Below are positions 35,920-44,665 of a stretch of 64,000 nucleotides of DNA, in pieces (the first letter of the stretch is position 1; the number at the start of each line of letters is the position of its first letter). The translations under genes were made by a program, and so were the position numbers. This DNA comes from Microbacterium terrisoli (GTDB taxonomy: Bacteria; Actinomycetota; Actinomycetes; Actinomycetales; Microbacteriaceae). Location: contig NZ_CP133019.1 of NCBI RefSeq assembly GCF_030866805.1, positions 930,001-994,000 of the forward strand. Direction: 5' to 3'. The notes beneath the pieces are model-generated. The model was not told the origin of the DNA. It did no database searches and saw only the letters and a program-made list of their open reading frames with translations.

Positions 35920-37587
35920 ATGAGACGACGACACCTGGCGGCGGCCATCGCGTTGGCCGCAGCGGCGGCCATGGCGTTGACCGCGTGCTCCGGCAGCACC
36001 GACAACGGCACCAGCGCGTCCGGGGGCAAGGGCGGCACGCTCACGATCCTCACGCAGGCCACGCAGATCAACCTCGACCCCGCCAAGAGCCAGAACCTCG
36101 CGATCACGACCATGGGTCTGATCGAGCGGCGCCTGACGACGTGGGACATCCAGAAGGGCAAGCCCGCCGAGGTCGTCCCCGACCTGGCGACGACGATCGG
36201 CACCGCCAGCGACGGCGGCAAGACGTGGACGTACACCCTCAAGGACGGCCTGAAGTTCGCCGACGGCACGCCGATCACCGCGCAGGACATCAAATACGGC
36301 ATCGAGCGCTCGTTCGCCCCGGAGCTGTCCGGCGGCCTCGGCTACCACAAGTCGCTGCTGGTGGGCGGTGCTGACTACAAGGGCCCCTACACCGGCGGCG
36401 AGCTCGCCTCGATCCAGACCCCCGACGCCAAGACGATCGTCTTCCACCTGAACGCGCCATACGGCGACTGGCCGTGGATCGCGTCGATGCCGGCATTCGC
36501 GCCGGTGCCCAAGGCGAAGGACAACCCGCAGACCTACGGCGAGAACCCCGTCGCCACCGGACCCTACAAGGTCGCCTCCAACAAGCAGGGCACCGAGCTC
36601 GACCTCGTGCGCAACACGCATTGGGACGCCAAGACCGATCCGGTGCGAACGGCCGGCCCCGACAAGATCGTGTTCAAAGAGAGCCAGGATGTCTCGACCA
36701 GCACACAGACGCTGATCAGTGACGCCGGCAGTGCCAAGACGTCGTTCCTGGCCACTTATCTCGGCGCCGCCGAGCTGAACCTCGTGAACAAGAACCCCGA
36801 CGCCAAGAAGCGCCTGGCCACCAGTGACGCAGGACCCCTCACCTACCTCGCGTTGAACACTCAGCGCCCGGCGCTGAAGGACCTCAAGGTCCGTCAGGCG
36901 ATCGAGTACGCCGTCGACACGAAGGCGTTCATCATCGCGCAGGGCGGCCCGCAGGCGGCCATCCGCGCGACGACGCTGATCACCCCCGGCATCCCGGGCC
37001 GTGAGGAATACGACCTGTATCCGTCGGGCGCGGACGGTGACGTCGCCAAGGCCAAGCAGCTGCTGGCCGAGGCCGGGCACTCGTCCGATCTGAAGCTGGT
37101 GCTGTGGGCGCAGAACGATCCGTCCAACCAGGCGCAGGCGCAGGCGCTGCAGCAGGGCATCGAGCGCGCGGGCATCCAGGTGACGATCAAGCCCCTCGAC
37201 GTGAACACCCTGTTCAACGACGCCACGACCGGAGCCAACCCCGACTACGATCTGGTCCTCAGCAGCTGGCAGCCGGACTTCCCGAGCGCGAACGGCAACA
37301 TCCAGCCGCTGTTCGCCTCGAGCCAGATCGGCGGCGGCGGGTACAACCTGTCGCGCTACTCGAACCCGGACGTCGACAAGCTCATCGCCCAGGCCAGCGC
37401 GACCGTCGACCCGGCCGCCGCGCAGAAGCTGTGGGCGCAGACCGACAAGCGCATCATGCAGGATGCCGCAGTCGTGCCGTTGACCTATGCGAAGCAGTCG
37501 TTCCTGGCCGGCAGCGATGTGAAGAACTTCTTCATCGCGTCGTTCCCCGCGTATCCGAACTACCTCACTGTCACACTGGGACAGTGA
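35920..37587 (+). CDS. Peptide/nickel-type (family 5) ABC substrate-binding lipoprotein
   Basis: 555 aa. The signal peptide ends in lipobox ALTAC (Cys23), followed by a Ser/Gly linker. SBP family 5 features are YTLKDGLKFADGTPITAQDIKYGIER (split around residue 110) and the C-terminal segment ANPDYDLVLSSWQPDFPS. It binds an oligopeptide or similar solute outside the membrane. RBS AAGAGG. Its stop overlaps the GTG of the ATPase gene. Confidence 0.93.
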   Translation: MRRRHLAAAIALAAAAAMALTACSGSTDNGTSASGGKGGTLTILTQATQINLDPAKSQNLAITTMGLIERRLTTWDIQKGKPAEVVPDLATTIGTASDGGKTWTYTLKDGLKFADGTPITAQDIKYGIERSFAPELSGGLGYHKSLLVGGADYKGPYTGGELASIQTPDAKTIVFHLNAPYGDWPWIASMPAFAPVPKAKDNPQTYGENPVATGPYKVASNKQGTELDLVRNTHWDAKTDPVRTAGPDKIVFKESQDVSTSTQTLISDAGSAKTSFLATYLGAAELNLVNKNPDAKKRLATSDAGPLTYLALNTQRPALKDLKVRQAIEYAVDTKAFIIAQGGPQAAIRATTLITPGIPGREEYDLYPSGADGDVAKAKQLLAEAGHSSDLKLVLWAQNDPSNQAQAQALQQGIERAGIQVTIKPLDVNTLFNDATTGANPDYDLVLSSWQPDFPSANGNIQPLFASSQIGGGGYNLSRYSNPDVDKLIAQASATVDPAAAQKLWAQTDKRIMQDAAVVPLTYAKQSFLAGSDVKNFFIASFPAYPNYLTVTLGQ

Positions 37588-39305
37588 CGCTCGAACCACC
37601 TGCACCCTTGCTGTCGGCGGACGCGGTCCGCATCGCGTTCGCCGACACCAGTGGCACCCGAGGCGAAGCCCGCACCGTCGTAGACGGCGTGGGCTTCGCC
37701 CTGTACCCCGGGCGCGTGCTGGCACTGGTCGGCGAATCCGGGTCGGGCAAGTCCGTCACCGCGATGTCGATCCTGGGGCTGCTGCCGCCGACGGCGCGGG
37801 TGACCGGCAGCATCCTGCTCGGCGACAGACAGCTGGTGGGCGCATCGCAGCGCGAACTGCGGGCGGTGCGCGGCGCCCGGATCGGCACGATCTTCCAAGA
37901 GCCGATGAACGCGTTCAACCCCGTGTACACGATCGAGTGGCAGATCGCCGAAGTCCTCGAGACGCACGGACGGCTCTCGCACGCCGACGTGCGCGCGCAC
38001 GTGCGCGACCTGCTGGGCTCTGTCGGCATCCGCGACGTGGAACGTGTCGCCCGTTCCCACCCGCACGAGCTCAGCGGCGGGCAGCTGCAGCGCGCGATGA
38101 TCGCGATGGCGATCTCGTGCAACCCTGAGATCCTCATCGCCGACGAGCCGACGACAGCACTGGATGTCACCGTGCAGGCCGGCATCCTCGACCTCATCCG
38201 CACGCTGCGCGACGAGCGCGGCATGGCGGTGCTGCTGATCACCCACGACATGGGCGTGGTCGCCGACCTGGCAGACGACGTGATCGTGATGCGCGCCGGC
38301 GAAGTGGTCGAGCGCGCCCCGGTGCACACCCTGTTCGCCGCGGCGCAGGCCGACTACACGCGCAGGCTGCTGCAGGCGGTGCCGCGACTGGACGCGCCCG
38401 CATCCGGCGGATCCGCGCCCGATCTCGTGGCGCCGGATGCCGCGGCTGCGGCATCCTCTTCCTCTCCGGTGGTCGAGGTGCACGAGGTCGACATCGTGTA
38501 CGGCGCCAACGGGTGGGGCCGCACGAGCGTGCACGCCGTGAGCGAGGCGAGCTTCACGATCAACGCCGGATGCACGTTCGGCCTGGTCGGAGAATCGGGG
38601 TCGGGAAAATCAACGCTGGGTCGAGCGCTGGCAGGCCTCGTGCCGGTGGCGGCAGGACGCGTGCAGGTCGACGGAGTGGATCTGGCGACCGCCTCGCACC
38701 GGCGGCTGCGCGCCGTGCGGCGCCGCATCGGCTATGTGTTCCAGGACCCGGCCTCATCGATCAACCCGCGCTCCACGATCGGGCGCGCCATCGCCGAGCC
38801 GTTGCGGCTGCACGCGAGACTGCCGGCCGCGCAGCGCCGCGCGCGGGTGGCCGAGCTGCTGGATGCCGTGCAGCTGCCGGCCTCATACGCCCAGCGCTAC
38901 CCGCACGAGCTGTCGGGCGGGCAGCGCCAGCGCGTCGCGATCGCCCGCGCCGTCGCGCTGCGCCCGGCGCTGCTGATCGCCGACGAGCCCACCAGCGCCC
39001 TGGACGTGTCGGTGCAGGCCACCGTGCTCGAACTGTTCGTGCAGCTGCAGCGTGAATTCGGCTTCGCGAGCCTGTTCATCAGCCATGACCTCGCCGTCGT
39101 GCAAGAGGTCGCGCAGGATGTCGCCGTGCTGCAGGGCGGCCACATCGTCGAGGTGGGTCCCGCGCGGCGACTGCTGACCGCCCCGGCCCACGCATACACC
39201 CGGCGCCTGATCGCCGCAGCTCCGGTGGCCGACCCGATCGCCCAGCGCGAGCGCCGCGAGCAGTGGCGTCGACTGACCCACGACGATGCGGAGGCCGTCG
39301 CATGA
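37584..39305 (+). CDS. Opp/Dpp-type ABC ATPase, two domains fused (DppD-DppF)
   Basis: 573 aa. Domain 1 has GESGSGKS (50-57), LSGGQLQRAM and ILIADEPTTALDVT. Domain 2 has GESGSGKST (about 335-343), LSGGQRQRVAIARA and LLIADEPTSALDVS. The domains are joined by a DAAAAASSSS linker near residue 284, encoded by a near-palindrome. Peptide importers usually encode these as two proteins; the fused form is common in actinobacteria. GTG start, coupled to the binding protein. Confidence 0.93.
   Translation: MTLEPPAPLLSADAVRIAFADTSGTRGEARTVVDGVGFALYPGRVLALVGESGSGKSVTAMSILGLLPPTARVTGSILLGDRQLVGASQRELRAVRGARIGTIFQEPMNAFNPVYTIEWQIAEVLETHGRLSHADVRAHVRDLLGSVGIRDVERVARSHPHELSGGQLQRAMIAMAISCNPEILIADEPTTALDVTVQAGILDLIRTLRDERGMAVLLITHDMGVVADLADDVIVMRAGEVVERAPVHTLFAAAQADYTRRLLQAVPRLDAPASGGSAPDLVAPDAAAAASSSSPVVEVHEVDIVYGANGWGRTSVHAVSEASFTINAGCTFGLVGESGSGKSTLGRALAGLVPVAAGRVQVDGVDLATASHRRLRAVRRRIGYVFQDPASSINPRSTIGRAIAEPLRLHARLPAAQRRARVAELLDAVQLPASYAQRYPHELSGGQRQRVAIARAVALRPALLIADEPTSALDVSVQATVLELFVQLQREFGFASLFISHDLAVVQEVAQDVAVLQGGHIVEVGPARRLLTAPAHAYTRRLIAAAPVADPIAQRERREQWRRLTHDDAEAVA
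38435..38456. repeat. 22-bp near-palindrome GGATGCCGCGG... inside the fused ATPase gene
   Basis: Same sequence as 35547-35568 except for one central base. It encodes DAAAAAS in the inter-domain linker. Confidence 0.9.
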
Positions 39306-40237
39306 CCGTCGCGAACACGGTCGAAGGCACCGGCATCCCGTCACAGCGCACCGGGTTCGCCCATGTCGCCCGCTCTGTGCTGCACGACCCGTGGGCCACC
39401 GCGGGGGCGGTCACCATCGTCGTGTTCGTGCTCGCCGCGATCTTCGCGCCGCTGCTGACCGGCATCACCGGGCAGAACCCGTACACGTACCATGTCGATC
39501 TGCTCGACGAATCCGGCGCACCGCTCGGCTTCGGCGGCGGCATCAGCGCCACGCACTGGTTCGGCGTCGAGCCTCTGACCGGCCGCGACCTGTTCTCGAT
39601 CGTCGTCTACGGCGCGCGCATCTCGCTTCTGGTGGGCATCAGCGCCACGGTCATCTCGGTGCTCATCGGGGTGTTCGTGGGGCTGACCACCGGCTTCTTC
39701 GGCGGCTGGTACGACCGGGTCGGCAGCCGGGTGGTCGATGTCATGTTCGGCTTTCCCACCCTCGTGTTCATGATCGCCCTGACCGCGATCGTGCCCAGCG
39801 CCTTCCCCCGTCCTCTGTTCATGATCATCGTCATCGGGCTGTTCGGCTGGCCCTCGATCTCCCGCGTCGTGCGCGGACAGGTGCTGTCGCTGCGCGAGCG
39901 CGCGTTCGTCACGGCATCCACCGCCATGGGCGCCGGCGGATGGCGGGTGGCCGTCAGCCAGGTGCTGCCCAACGTGTCGGCGACGATCATCGTGTACACG
40001 ACGATCATGGTGCCCTCGATGATCGGGTTCGAGGCGGCGCTGTCGTTCCTGGGTGTGGGCGTGCCGCCGCCCACTCCCAGCTGGGGCCGCACGATCGGCG
40101 AGGCCGTCGGGTGGGTGCAGGTGACGCCGATGTATCTCGTGTTCCCCGGTGCCGCGCTGTTCCTGATCACCCTCGCCTTCAACGTGCTCGGCGACGGCCT
40201 GCACGACGCGCTCGATCCGAAGGGGGTCCGGCGATGA
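39302..40237 (+). CDS. Opp/Dpp-type ABC permease (DppC-like)
   Basis: 311 aa with about six spans. DppC-type features are the N-terminal single span before a periplasmic loop (HWFGVEPLTGRDLFSIVVYGARISL) and the EAA loop REFV-like RERAFVTASTAMGAGGWRV. It is encoded before the DppB-like partner, the reverse of the common order. It overlaps both neighbours by 4 nt. Confidence 0.92.
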   Translation: MTVANTVEGTGIPSQRTGFAHVARSVLHDPWATAGAVTIVVFVLAAIFAPLLTGITGQNPYTYHVDLLDESGAPLGFGGGISATHWFGVEPLTGRDLFSIVVYGARISLLVGISATVISVLIGVFVGLTTGFFGGWYDRVGSRVVDVMFGFPTLVFMIALTAIVPSAFPRPLFMIIVIGLFGWPSISRVVRGQVLSLRERAFVTASTAMGAGGWRVAVSQVLPNVSATIIVYTTIMVPSMIGFEAALSFLGVGVPPPTPSWGRTIGEAVGWVQVTPMYLVFPGAALFLITLAFNVLGDGLHDALDPKGVRR

Positions 40238-41223
40238 CGCGATTCATCCTGCAGCGCCTCGCCGGCATGGTCCTGGTGCTGCTGGTCGTGGCGATCATCT
40301 CGTTCGCGATCTTCTACCTGCTCCCGGCCAACCCCGCCCAGCTCAGCTGCGGCAAGCCCTGCACGCCCGAGAACCTCGCACGCGCCGAGCAGTTCATGGG
40401 CACGAACCTGCCCTGGTGGCAGCAGCTCGGCGCCTTCCTGTGGGGGATCGTCGCCGGCCGCACCTTCGGCTCGGGCGATGCCGCCGTCGTATGCGCGGCG
40501 CCCTGCTTCGGCTACTCGTTCCAGCAGAACGCGTCGGTCACCGACCTGATCGCCTCACGATTCCCGGTCTCGGCATCCATCGCCGTCGGCGCAGCCGTGC
40601 TGTGGCTCGTGCTGGGGGTTGCGGGCGGCGTGATCTCGGCCCTGCGGCGCGGAACCTGGGCCGACCGCACCGTCATGACCTTCGCGATCGCGGGGGTCTC
40701 GGCGCCGAGCTATCTGGTCGGGCTGCTGGGGATCCTGCTGTTCGGGTTCACGCTGCAGTGGCTGCCCACCGGCGGGTACGTGCCCCTGACCGAAGATCCC
40801 GTGCAGTGGTTCCTGCATCTCGTGCTGCCGTGGTGCACGCTGGCGTTCATCAGCGCGGCCATCTATGCACGGCTCACCCGCGGCGAGATGATCGAATCGA
40901 TGGGGCAGGACTACATCCGCACCGCGCGGGCCAAGGGCCTGAGCGAGCCGAGGGTCGTGACCCGGCACGGGCTGCGCAACGCCATCATCCCGGTCGTGAC
41001 GATCTTCGGACTCGACCTGGGCAGCCTTCTGGGCGGCACCGTGATCGCCGAGAAGGTGTTCTCGATGCAGGGGCTCGGGGCGCTGCTGATCGACGGCGTG
41101 CACACGCTCGACCTGCAGCTCGTGGTGGGATTCACCCTGTTCGCGGCGTTCCTGATCGTGTTCGCGAACTTCGTGGTCGACCTGCTGTACGGCTTCGTCG
41201 ACCCGCGCGTGAAGACAGCCTGA
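40234..41223 (+). CDS. Opp/Dpp-type ABC permease (DppB-like)
   Basis: 329 aa. It starts MTRFILQRLAGMVLVLL and carries the DppB coupling loop GQDYIRTARAKGLSEPRVVTRH; six spans. The large periplasmic loop holds two extra Cys pairs (SCGKPC and VVCAAPC), which could form disulfides. Last gene of the importer, converging on mtlD 11 nt away. Confidence 0.92.
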   Translation: MTRFILQRLAGMVLVLLVVAIISFAIFYLLPANPAQLSCGKPCTPENLARAEQFMGTNLPWWQQLGAFLWGIVAGRTFGSGDAAVVCAAPCFGYSFQQNASVTDLIASRFPVSASIAVGAAVLWLVLGVAGGVISALRRGTWADRTVMTFAIAGVSAPSYLVGLLGILLFGFTLQWLPTGGYVPLTEDPVQWFLHLVLPWCTLAFISAAIYARLTRGEMIESMGQDYIRTARAKGLSEPRVVTRHGLRNAIIPVVTIFGLDLGSLLGGTVIAEKVFSMQGLGALLIDGVHTLDLQLVVGFTLFAAFLIVFANFVVDLLYGFVDPRVKTA

Positions 41224-41234
41224 CGCGGACCCGG

Positions 41235-42383
41235 CTACCGGCCGGCCTGGTGGGCGGCCACCACGGCGCGCACGGCGGGGAAGAGGGCGTCGGCCGGGAT
41301 CAGCCCCGTCACCTCTTCGGTGAACACGTCGGCGTCCAGCTCACGCAGCAGCTGCTGAAGCGACACCGACTGCTCGTCGGCGGGATCGTCGAACGCGAGG
41401 GCGGCACCCACGGCCTCGACCAGGGCCGACACCGGCAGGCCGAGCTCGGCCGCCTCGGCGGCCGGGCCGATGAACCGCTCATGCCGCGACAGCTTGCGCA
41501 GCGGCTGGCGCCCCACGCGCCAGACGGTGTCGGGCAGTGCGGGGTTGCGGAATCGGTCCAGGATCGTCGCCCGGTAGGCGGCGAGCTCGGCGGCGTCCAG
41601 ACCGTGTTTGGCCGCCAGCAGTGCCGAGGTCTCTTCGAGCGCGGCGGCCACCCGTGCGGCGATGCCGGGCTCGGCCAGGGCGGCGGAGATCTGCTCGATC
41701 CCCGCGATCGCCCCGAAGTACGCGGTGGCGGCGTGGCCGGTGTTCACCGTGAAGAGCTTGCGCTCGATGTACGGTGCGAGTTCGTCCACGAAATGCGCGC
41801 CGGGAATGTGCGGCAGCCGGTCGCCGAACGCAGGCCGTTCGATCGCCCACTCGAAGAACGGCTCGACTGTGACATCCACCCCCGCTCCTTCGGGCTGGGC
41901 CGGCACGATCCGGTCCACCGCCGTGTTGGCGAACACGGCGCGTCCGTGCAGCACGGCCCACTCGTCGCCTGCGGCGCCCTCGATCTCACCGCGCAGCACG
42001 TCGGTCGCCCCGATCGCGTTCTCGCACGCCATCACCTGCAGCGGCGGAGCATCCGCCGGCCGGCGACGCAGGCCCTCGAGGATCAGCGGGGCCACGAACC
42101 GCAGGATCGTGGGGCCCACAGCGGTCGTGGCGACCTCGGCGGTGGCGATCTCGTCGGCCACGGCATCCGGGTCCTGTGCGCTGTTGATGGCCCGAAAGCC
42201 GGTCACGACGGTGTCGCGGCCGCCGGCGCCCACTTCGTGCACGGTGTAGGAGTCGACCGCGTTGATGGCGTCGACGAGCGGGGCTGCGACGTCGGAGAAC
42301 ACCAGGTCGTAGCCGCCGTCGTGCAGCAGCAGGCCGACGAAGCCGCGTCCGATGTTGCCGGCGCCGAAGTGGACGGCCTTCAT
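41235..42383 (-). CDS. mtlD: Mannitol-1-phosphate 5-dehydrogenase
   Basis: 382 aa. Rossmann start [17 protein letters not shown] (NAD-binding), then the polyol-dehydrogenase core [13 protein letters not shown] (around residues 207-219, with [17 protein letters not shown] just before). It oxidises mannitol 1-phosphate delivered by the PTS to fructose 6-phosphate. Last gene of the mtl operon, 10 nt after mtlF. Confidence 0.95.
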   Translation of the reverse strand: MKAVHFGAGNIGRGFVGLLLHDGGYDLVFSDVAAPLVDAINAVDSYTVHEVGAGGRDTVVTGFRAINSAQDPDAVADEIATAEVATTAVGPTILRFVAPLILEGLRRRPADAPPLQVMACENAIGATDVLRGEIEGAAGDEWAVLHGRAVFANTAVDRIVPAQPEGAGVDVTVEPFFEWAIERPAFGDRLPHIPGAHFVDELAPYIERKLFTVNTGHAATAYFGAIAGIEQISAALAEPGIAARVAAALEETSALLAAKHGLDAAELAAYRATILDRFRNPALPDTVWRVGRQPLRKLSRHERFIGPAAEAAELGLPVSALVEAVGAALAFDDPADEQSVSLQQLLRELDADVFTEEVTGLIPADALFPAVRAVVAAHQAGR

Positions 42384-42393
42384 GCCGCGGCCC

Positions 42394-42834
42394 TCACGAC
42401 TCGTTCACCGAGGCGAGCATGCTGAACAGCTCCTCGGGGGAGCCGGCGGACTTCAGACGGGCGACCTCGTCTTCATCCGAGAACAGGATGGCGATCTGCG
42501 AGAGGATCTCGAGGTGCTCGTCGCCCTTGCCGGCGATGCCGATCACGAAGGTGACCGGTTCGCCGTCCCAGTCCACGCCGCCGTCGTAGCGGATCACCGC
42601 CAGAGCCGAGTCGAGGATCGCATCCTTCGTCTCGTTCGTGCCGTGCGGGATCGCCAGTTCGTTGCCCATGTAGGTCGACACCGTGCGCTCGCGCTGCTGC
42701 ATCGCGTCGTAATAGGCGCTGGTGACCGCGCCGGCGGCCTCGAGCATGTCGGCGGCCTCCTTCATCGCCTGATCGCGGCTGGCGCCGTCCGAATGGATGC
42801 GGACCTGCCCGGTGGAGAGAACCTCGCGTGCCAT
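42394..42834 (-). CDS. mtlF: PTS mannitol-type IIA component
   Basis: 146 aa from ATG 42834 with GAGAGGT upstream. PTS EIIA-2 fold with the phosphorylated His64 in [10 protein letters not shown]. It receives phosphate from HPr and passes it to the IIB domain of MtlA. It is separated from mtlA by 129 nt holding a strong hairpin. Confidence 0.94.
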   Translation of the reverse strand: MAREVLSTGQVRIHSDGASRDQAMKEAADMLEAAGAVTSAYYDAMQQRERTVSTYMGNELAIPHGTNETKDAILDSALAVIRYDGGVDWDGEPVTFVIGIAGKGDEHLEILSQIAILFSDEDEVARLKSAGSPEELFSMLASVNES

Positions 42835-42924
42835 GTTGTTACCTCTCTTCATGCGTCTGCGTACGCCGTCGTGCTGTCGAGCCCGTGCGTGCCGCCGCAG
42901 GCGGCGCACCGGCGGCGAGGGCCA

Positions 42925-42956
42925 CGGGGCCGGGGGCGTATGCCCGCCCGGCCCCG
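42925..42956 (-). terminator. Intercistronic hairpin between mtlA and mtlF
   Basis: CGGGGCCGGG (42925-42934) pairs with CCCGGCCCCG (42947-42956), and GGGC-GTAT-GCCC extends the stem. It lies 7 nt after the mtlA stop and could act as a partial terminator or mRNA stabiliser that sets the ratio of the two products. Confidence 0.6.
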
Positions 42957-42963
42957 CAGCGGT

Positions 42964-44634
42964 CTAGTGCTCATCCTGGTGCTGCTCGCGCACCAGGTCC
43001 ACCACCTCGTCGTATTTCGCGGAATTCATGAAGTTGTCGACCGACACGTGGATCGCCTCGGGGGCCTTCGCCCGAGCACGGTCGGTCAGCTGGTTCTGCG
43101 TGATGATCAGGTCGGCCGAGCCGTCGAGGTTGGCGATGGCCTTGTTGACCACGGTCACCCCTTCGACCCCTGCCTTCTTGATCTTGTTGCGCAGCACGCT
43201 GGCGCCCATCGCCGACGAACCCATGCCCGCGTCGCACGCGAACACGATGCTGTCCACGCGCCGGCCGGTCAGCACGGCGCCGGCGGCGACACCCGCGGCG
43301 GTGACCTCGTCACCGATCGAGGTGCCCTCGGCTGCGGCGTCGGCCTGCGCACGGTCACGCAGACCGGACAGCGCCTGCGACGACTTGCCCTTGTTGGCCT
43401 CGGTCTGGGCGATGGCTGCCGACAGGTCGCCGGCACCCTCCATCGCCAGGTCGCGCCGACGGGTGCGCAGCAGGAACACCGACGCCACCAGGAACGTGAC
43501 GGTGGCGGCCAGCACGACCGAGAGGATCACGCCGACGTAGCCCCAGCCGGGCCCGAAGTTGCTCTCGCCCGCGGTCTGGATCAGCACCGCGATGATCGAT
43601 CCCGGCGCCGCAGGGGCGCGAAGACCGCTGCCGAACACGGCGTTGGTGGCCACACCGGTCATGCCGCCGGCGATGGCCGCGATCACCAGGATCGGCTTCA
43701 TCAGCACGTACGGGAAGTAGATCTCGTGGATGCCGCCGAAGAACTGGATGATGATCGCGCCGGGCGCAGACGCCTTGGCCATGCCGACCCCGAAGAACGT
43801 GAACGCGAGCAGGATGCCCAGGCCCGGCCCGGGGTTCGCCTCGACCAGGAACAGCAGCGAGCGTCCGGTCTCGAGCGCCTGCTGCGTGCCCAGTGGCGTG
43901 AACACTCCATGGTTGATGGCGTTGTTCAAGAACAGCACCTTGCCGGGCTCGACGATGATCGACAGCAGCGGCAGCAGGCCGTTGGTGGTCAGCCAGCTCA
44001 CGATCGCCCCCAGGCCGTCGCTGAGCCAGGTCATGACCGGACCGAACACGAAGAATCCGATCACGGCCAGGATCATGCCGAGGATTCCGGCGCTGAAGTT
44101 GTTGACCAGCATCTCGAAGCCGGGCTTGATCTTGCCGTCCCAGATCCGGTCCATCCACTTGGTCAGCAGTGCCGCGAGCGGGCCCATCACCATGGCTCCC
44201 ATGAACATGGGGATCGTGGTGCCGACGATCACACCGGTCGTGGCGATGGCGGCGACCACGCCGCCGCGCTCGCCGTAGACCATGCGGCCGCCCGTGTTGG
44301 CGATCAGCAGCGGCAGCAGGTAGGTGATCATGGGGCTGACCAGACCGACGTACTGCGGGAATGTGGCCCCGCCCTCGGCGGCCTGGGCCAGCTGGGTCAT
44401 CGCGTGCGCCCACCCGGTCTGGTCGGCGTTGCCGAACCCGCCGAGGATGGGGGCGATCGGGTGCCACCAGCCCAGCCAGCCGGTGGCGATGAACAGGGCG
44501 GTGATGAATCCCCAGGCGATGAAGGCCGCGATGTTCGGCATGATCATGCCGGACAGGAACGTGCCGAATCGCTGGACGGCGACTTGCGCCTTCTTGCCGC
44601 CGCTGGTCGCGACGGGGGGTGACGCCGTTGTCAT
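42964..44634 (-). CDS. mtlA: PTS mannitol-specific EIICB
   Basis: 556 aa. The EIIC membrane part (about 20-350) includes LIANTGGRMVYGERGGVVAA and the conserved region FFGGIHEIYFPYVLMKP. The EIIB domain at the C-terminus has the phosphocysteine Cys467 in FACDAGMGSSAMG. The EIIA part is a separate protein, MtlF. It phosphorylates mannitol during uptake. Confidence 0.95.
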   Translation of the reverse strand: MTTASPPVATSGGKKAQVAVQRFGTFLSGMIMPNIAAFIAWGFITALFIATGWLGWWHPIAPILGGFGNADQTGWAHAMTQLAQAAEGGATFPQYVGLVSPMITYLLPLLIANTGGRMVYGERGGVVAAIATTGVIVGTTIPMFMGAMVMGPLAALLTKWMDRIWDGKIKPGFEMLVNNFSAGILGMILAVIGFFVFGPVMTWLSDGLGAIVSWLTTNGLLPLLSIIVEPGKVLFLNNAINHGVFTPLGTQQALETGRSLLFLVEANPGPGLGILLAFTFFGVGMAKASAPGAIIIQFFGGIHEIYFPYVLMKPILVIAAIAGGMTGVATNAVFGSGLRAPAAPGSIIAVLIQTAGESNFGPGWGYVGVILSVVLAATVTFLVASVFLLRTRRRDLAMEGAGDLSAAIAQTEANKGKSSQALSGLRDRAQADAAAEGTSIGDEVTAAGVAAGAVLTGRRVDSIVFACDAGMGSSAMGASVLRNKIKKAGVEGVTVVNKAIANLDGSADLIITQNQLTDRARAKAPEAIHVSVDNFMNSAKYDEVVDLVREQHQDEH

Positions 44635-44665
44635 GGCAGTGTCTCTTTCTCTCGGGTGTGCCGGC

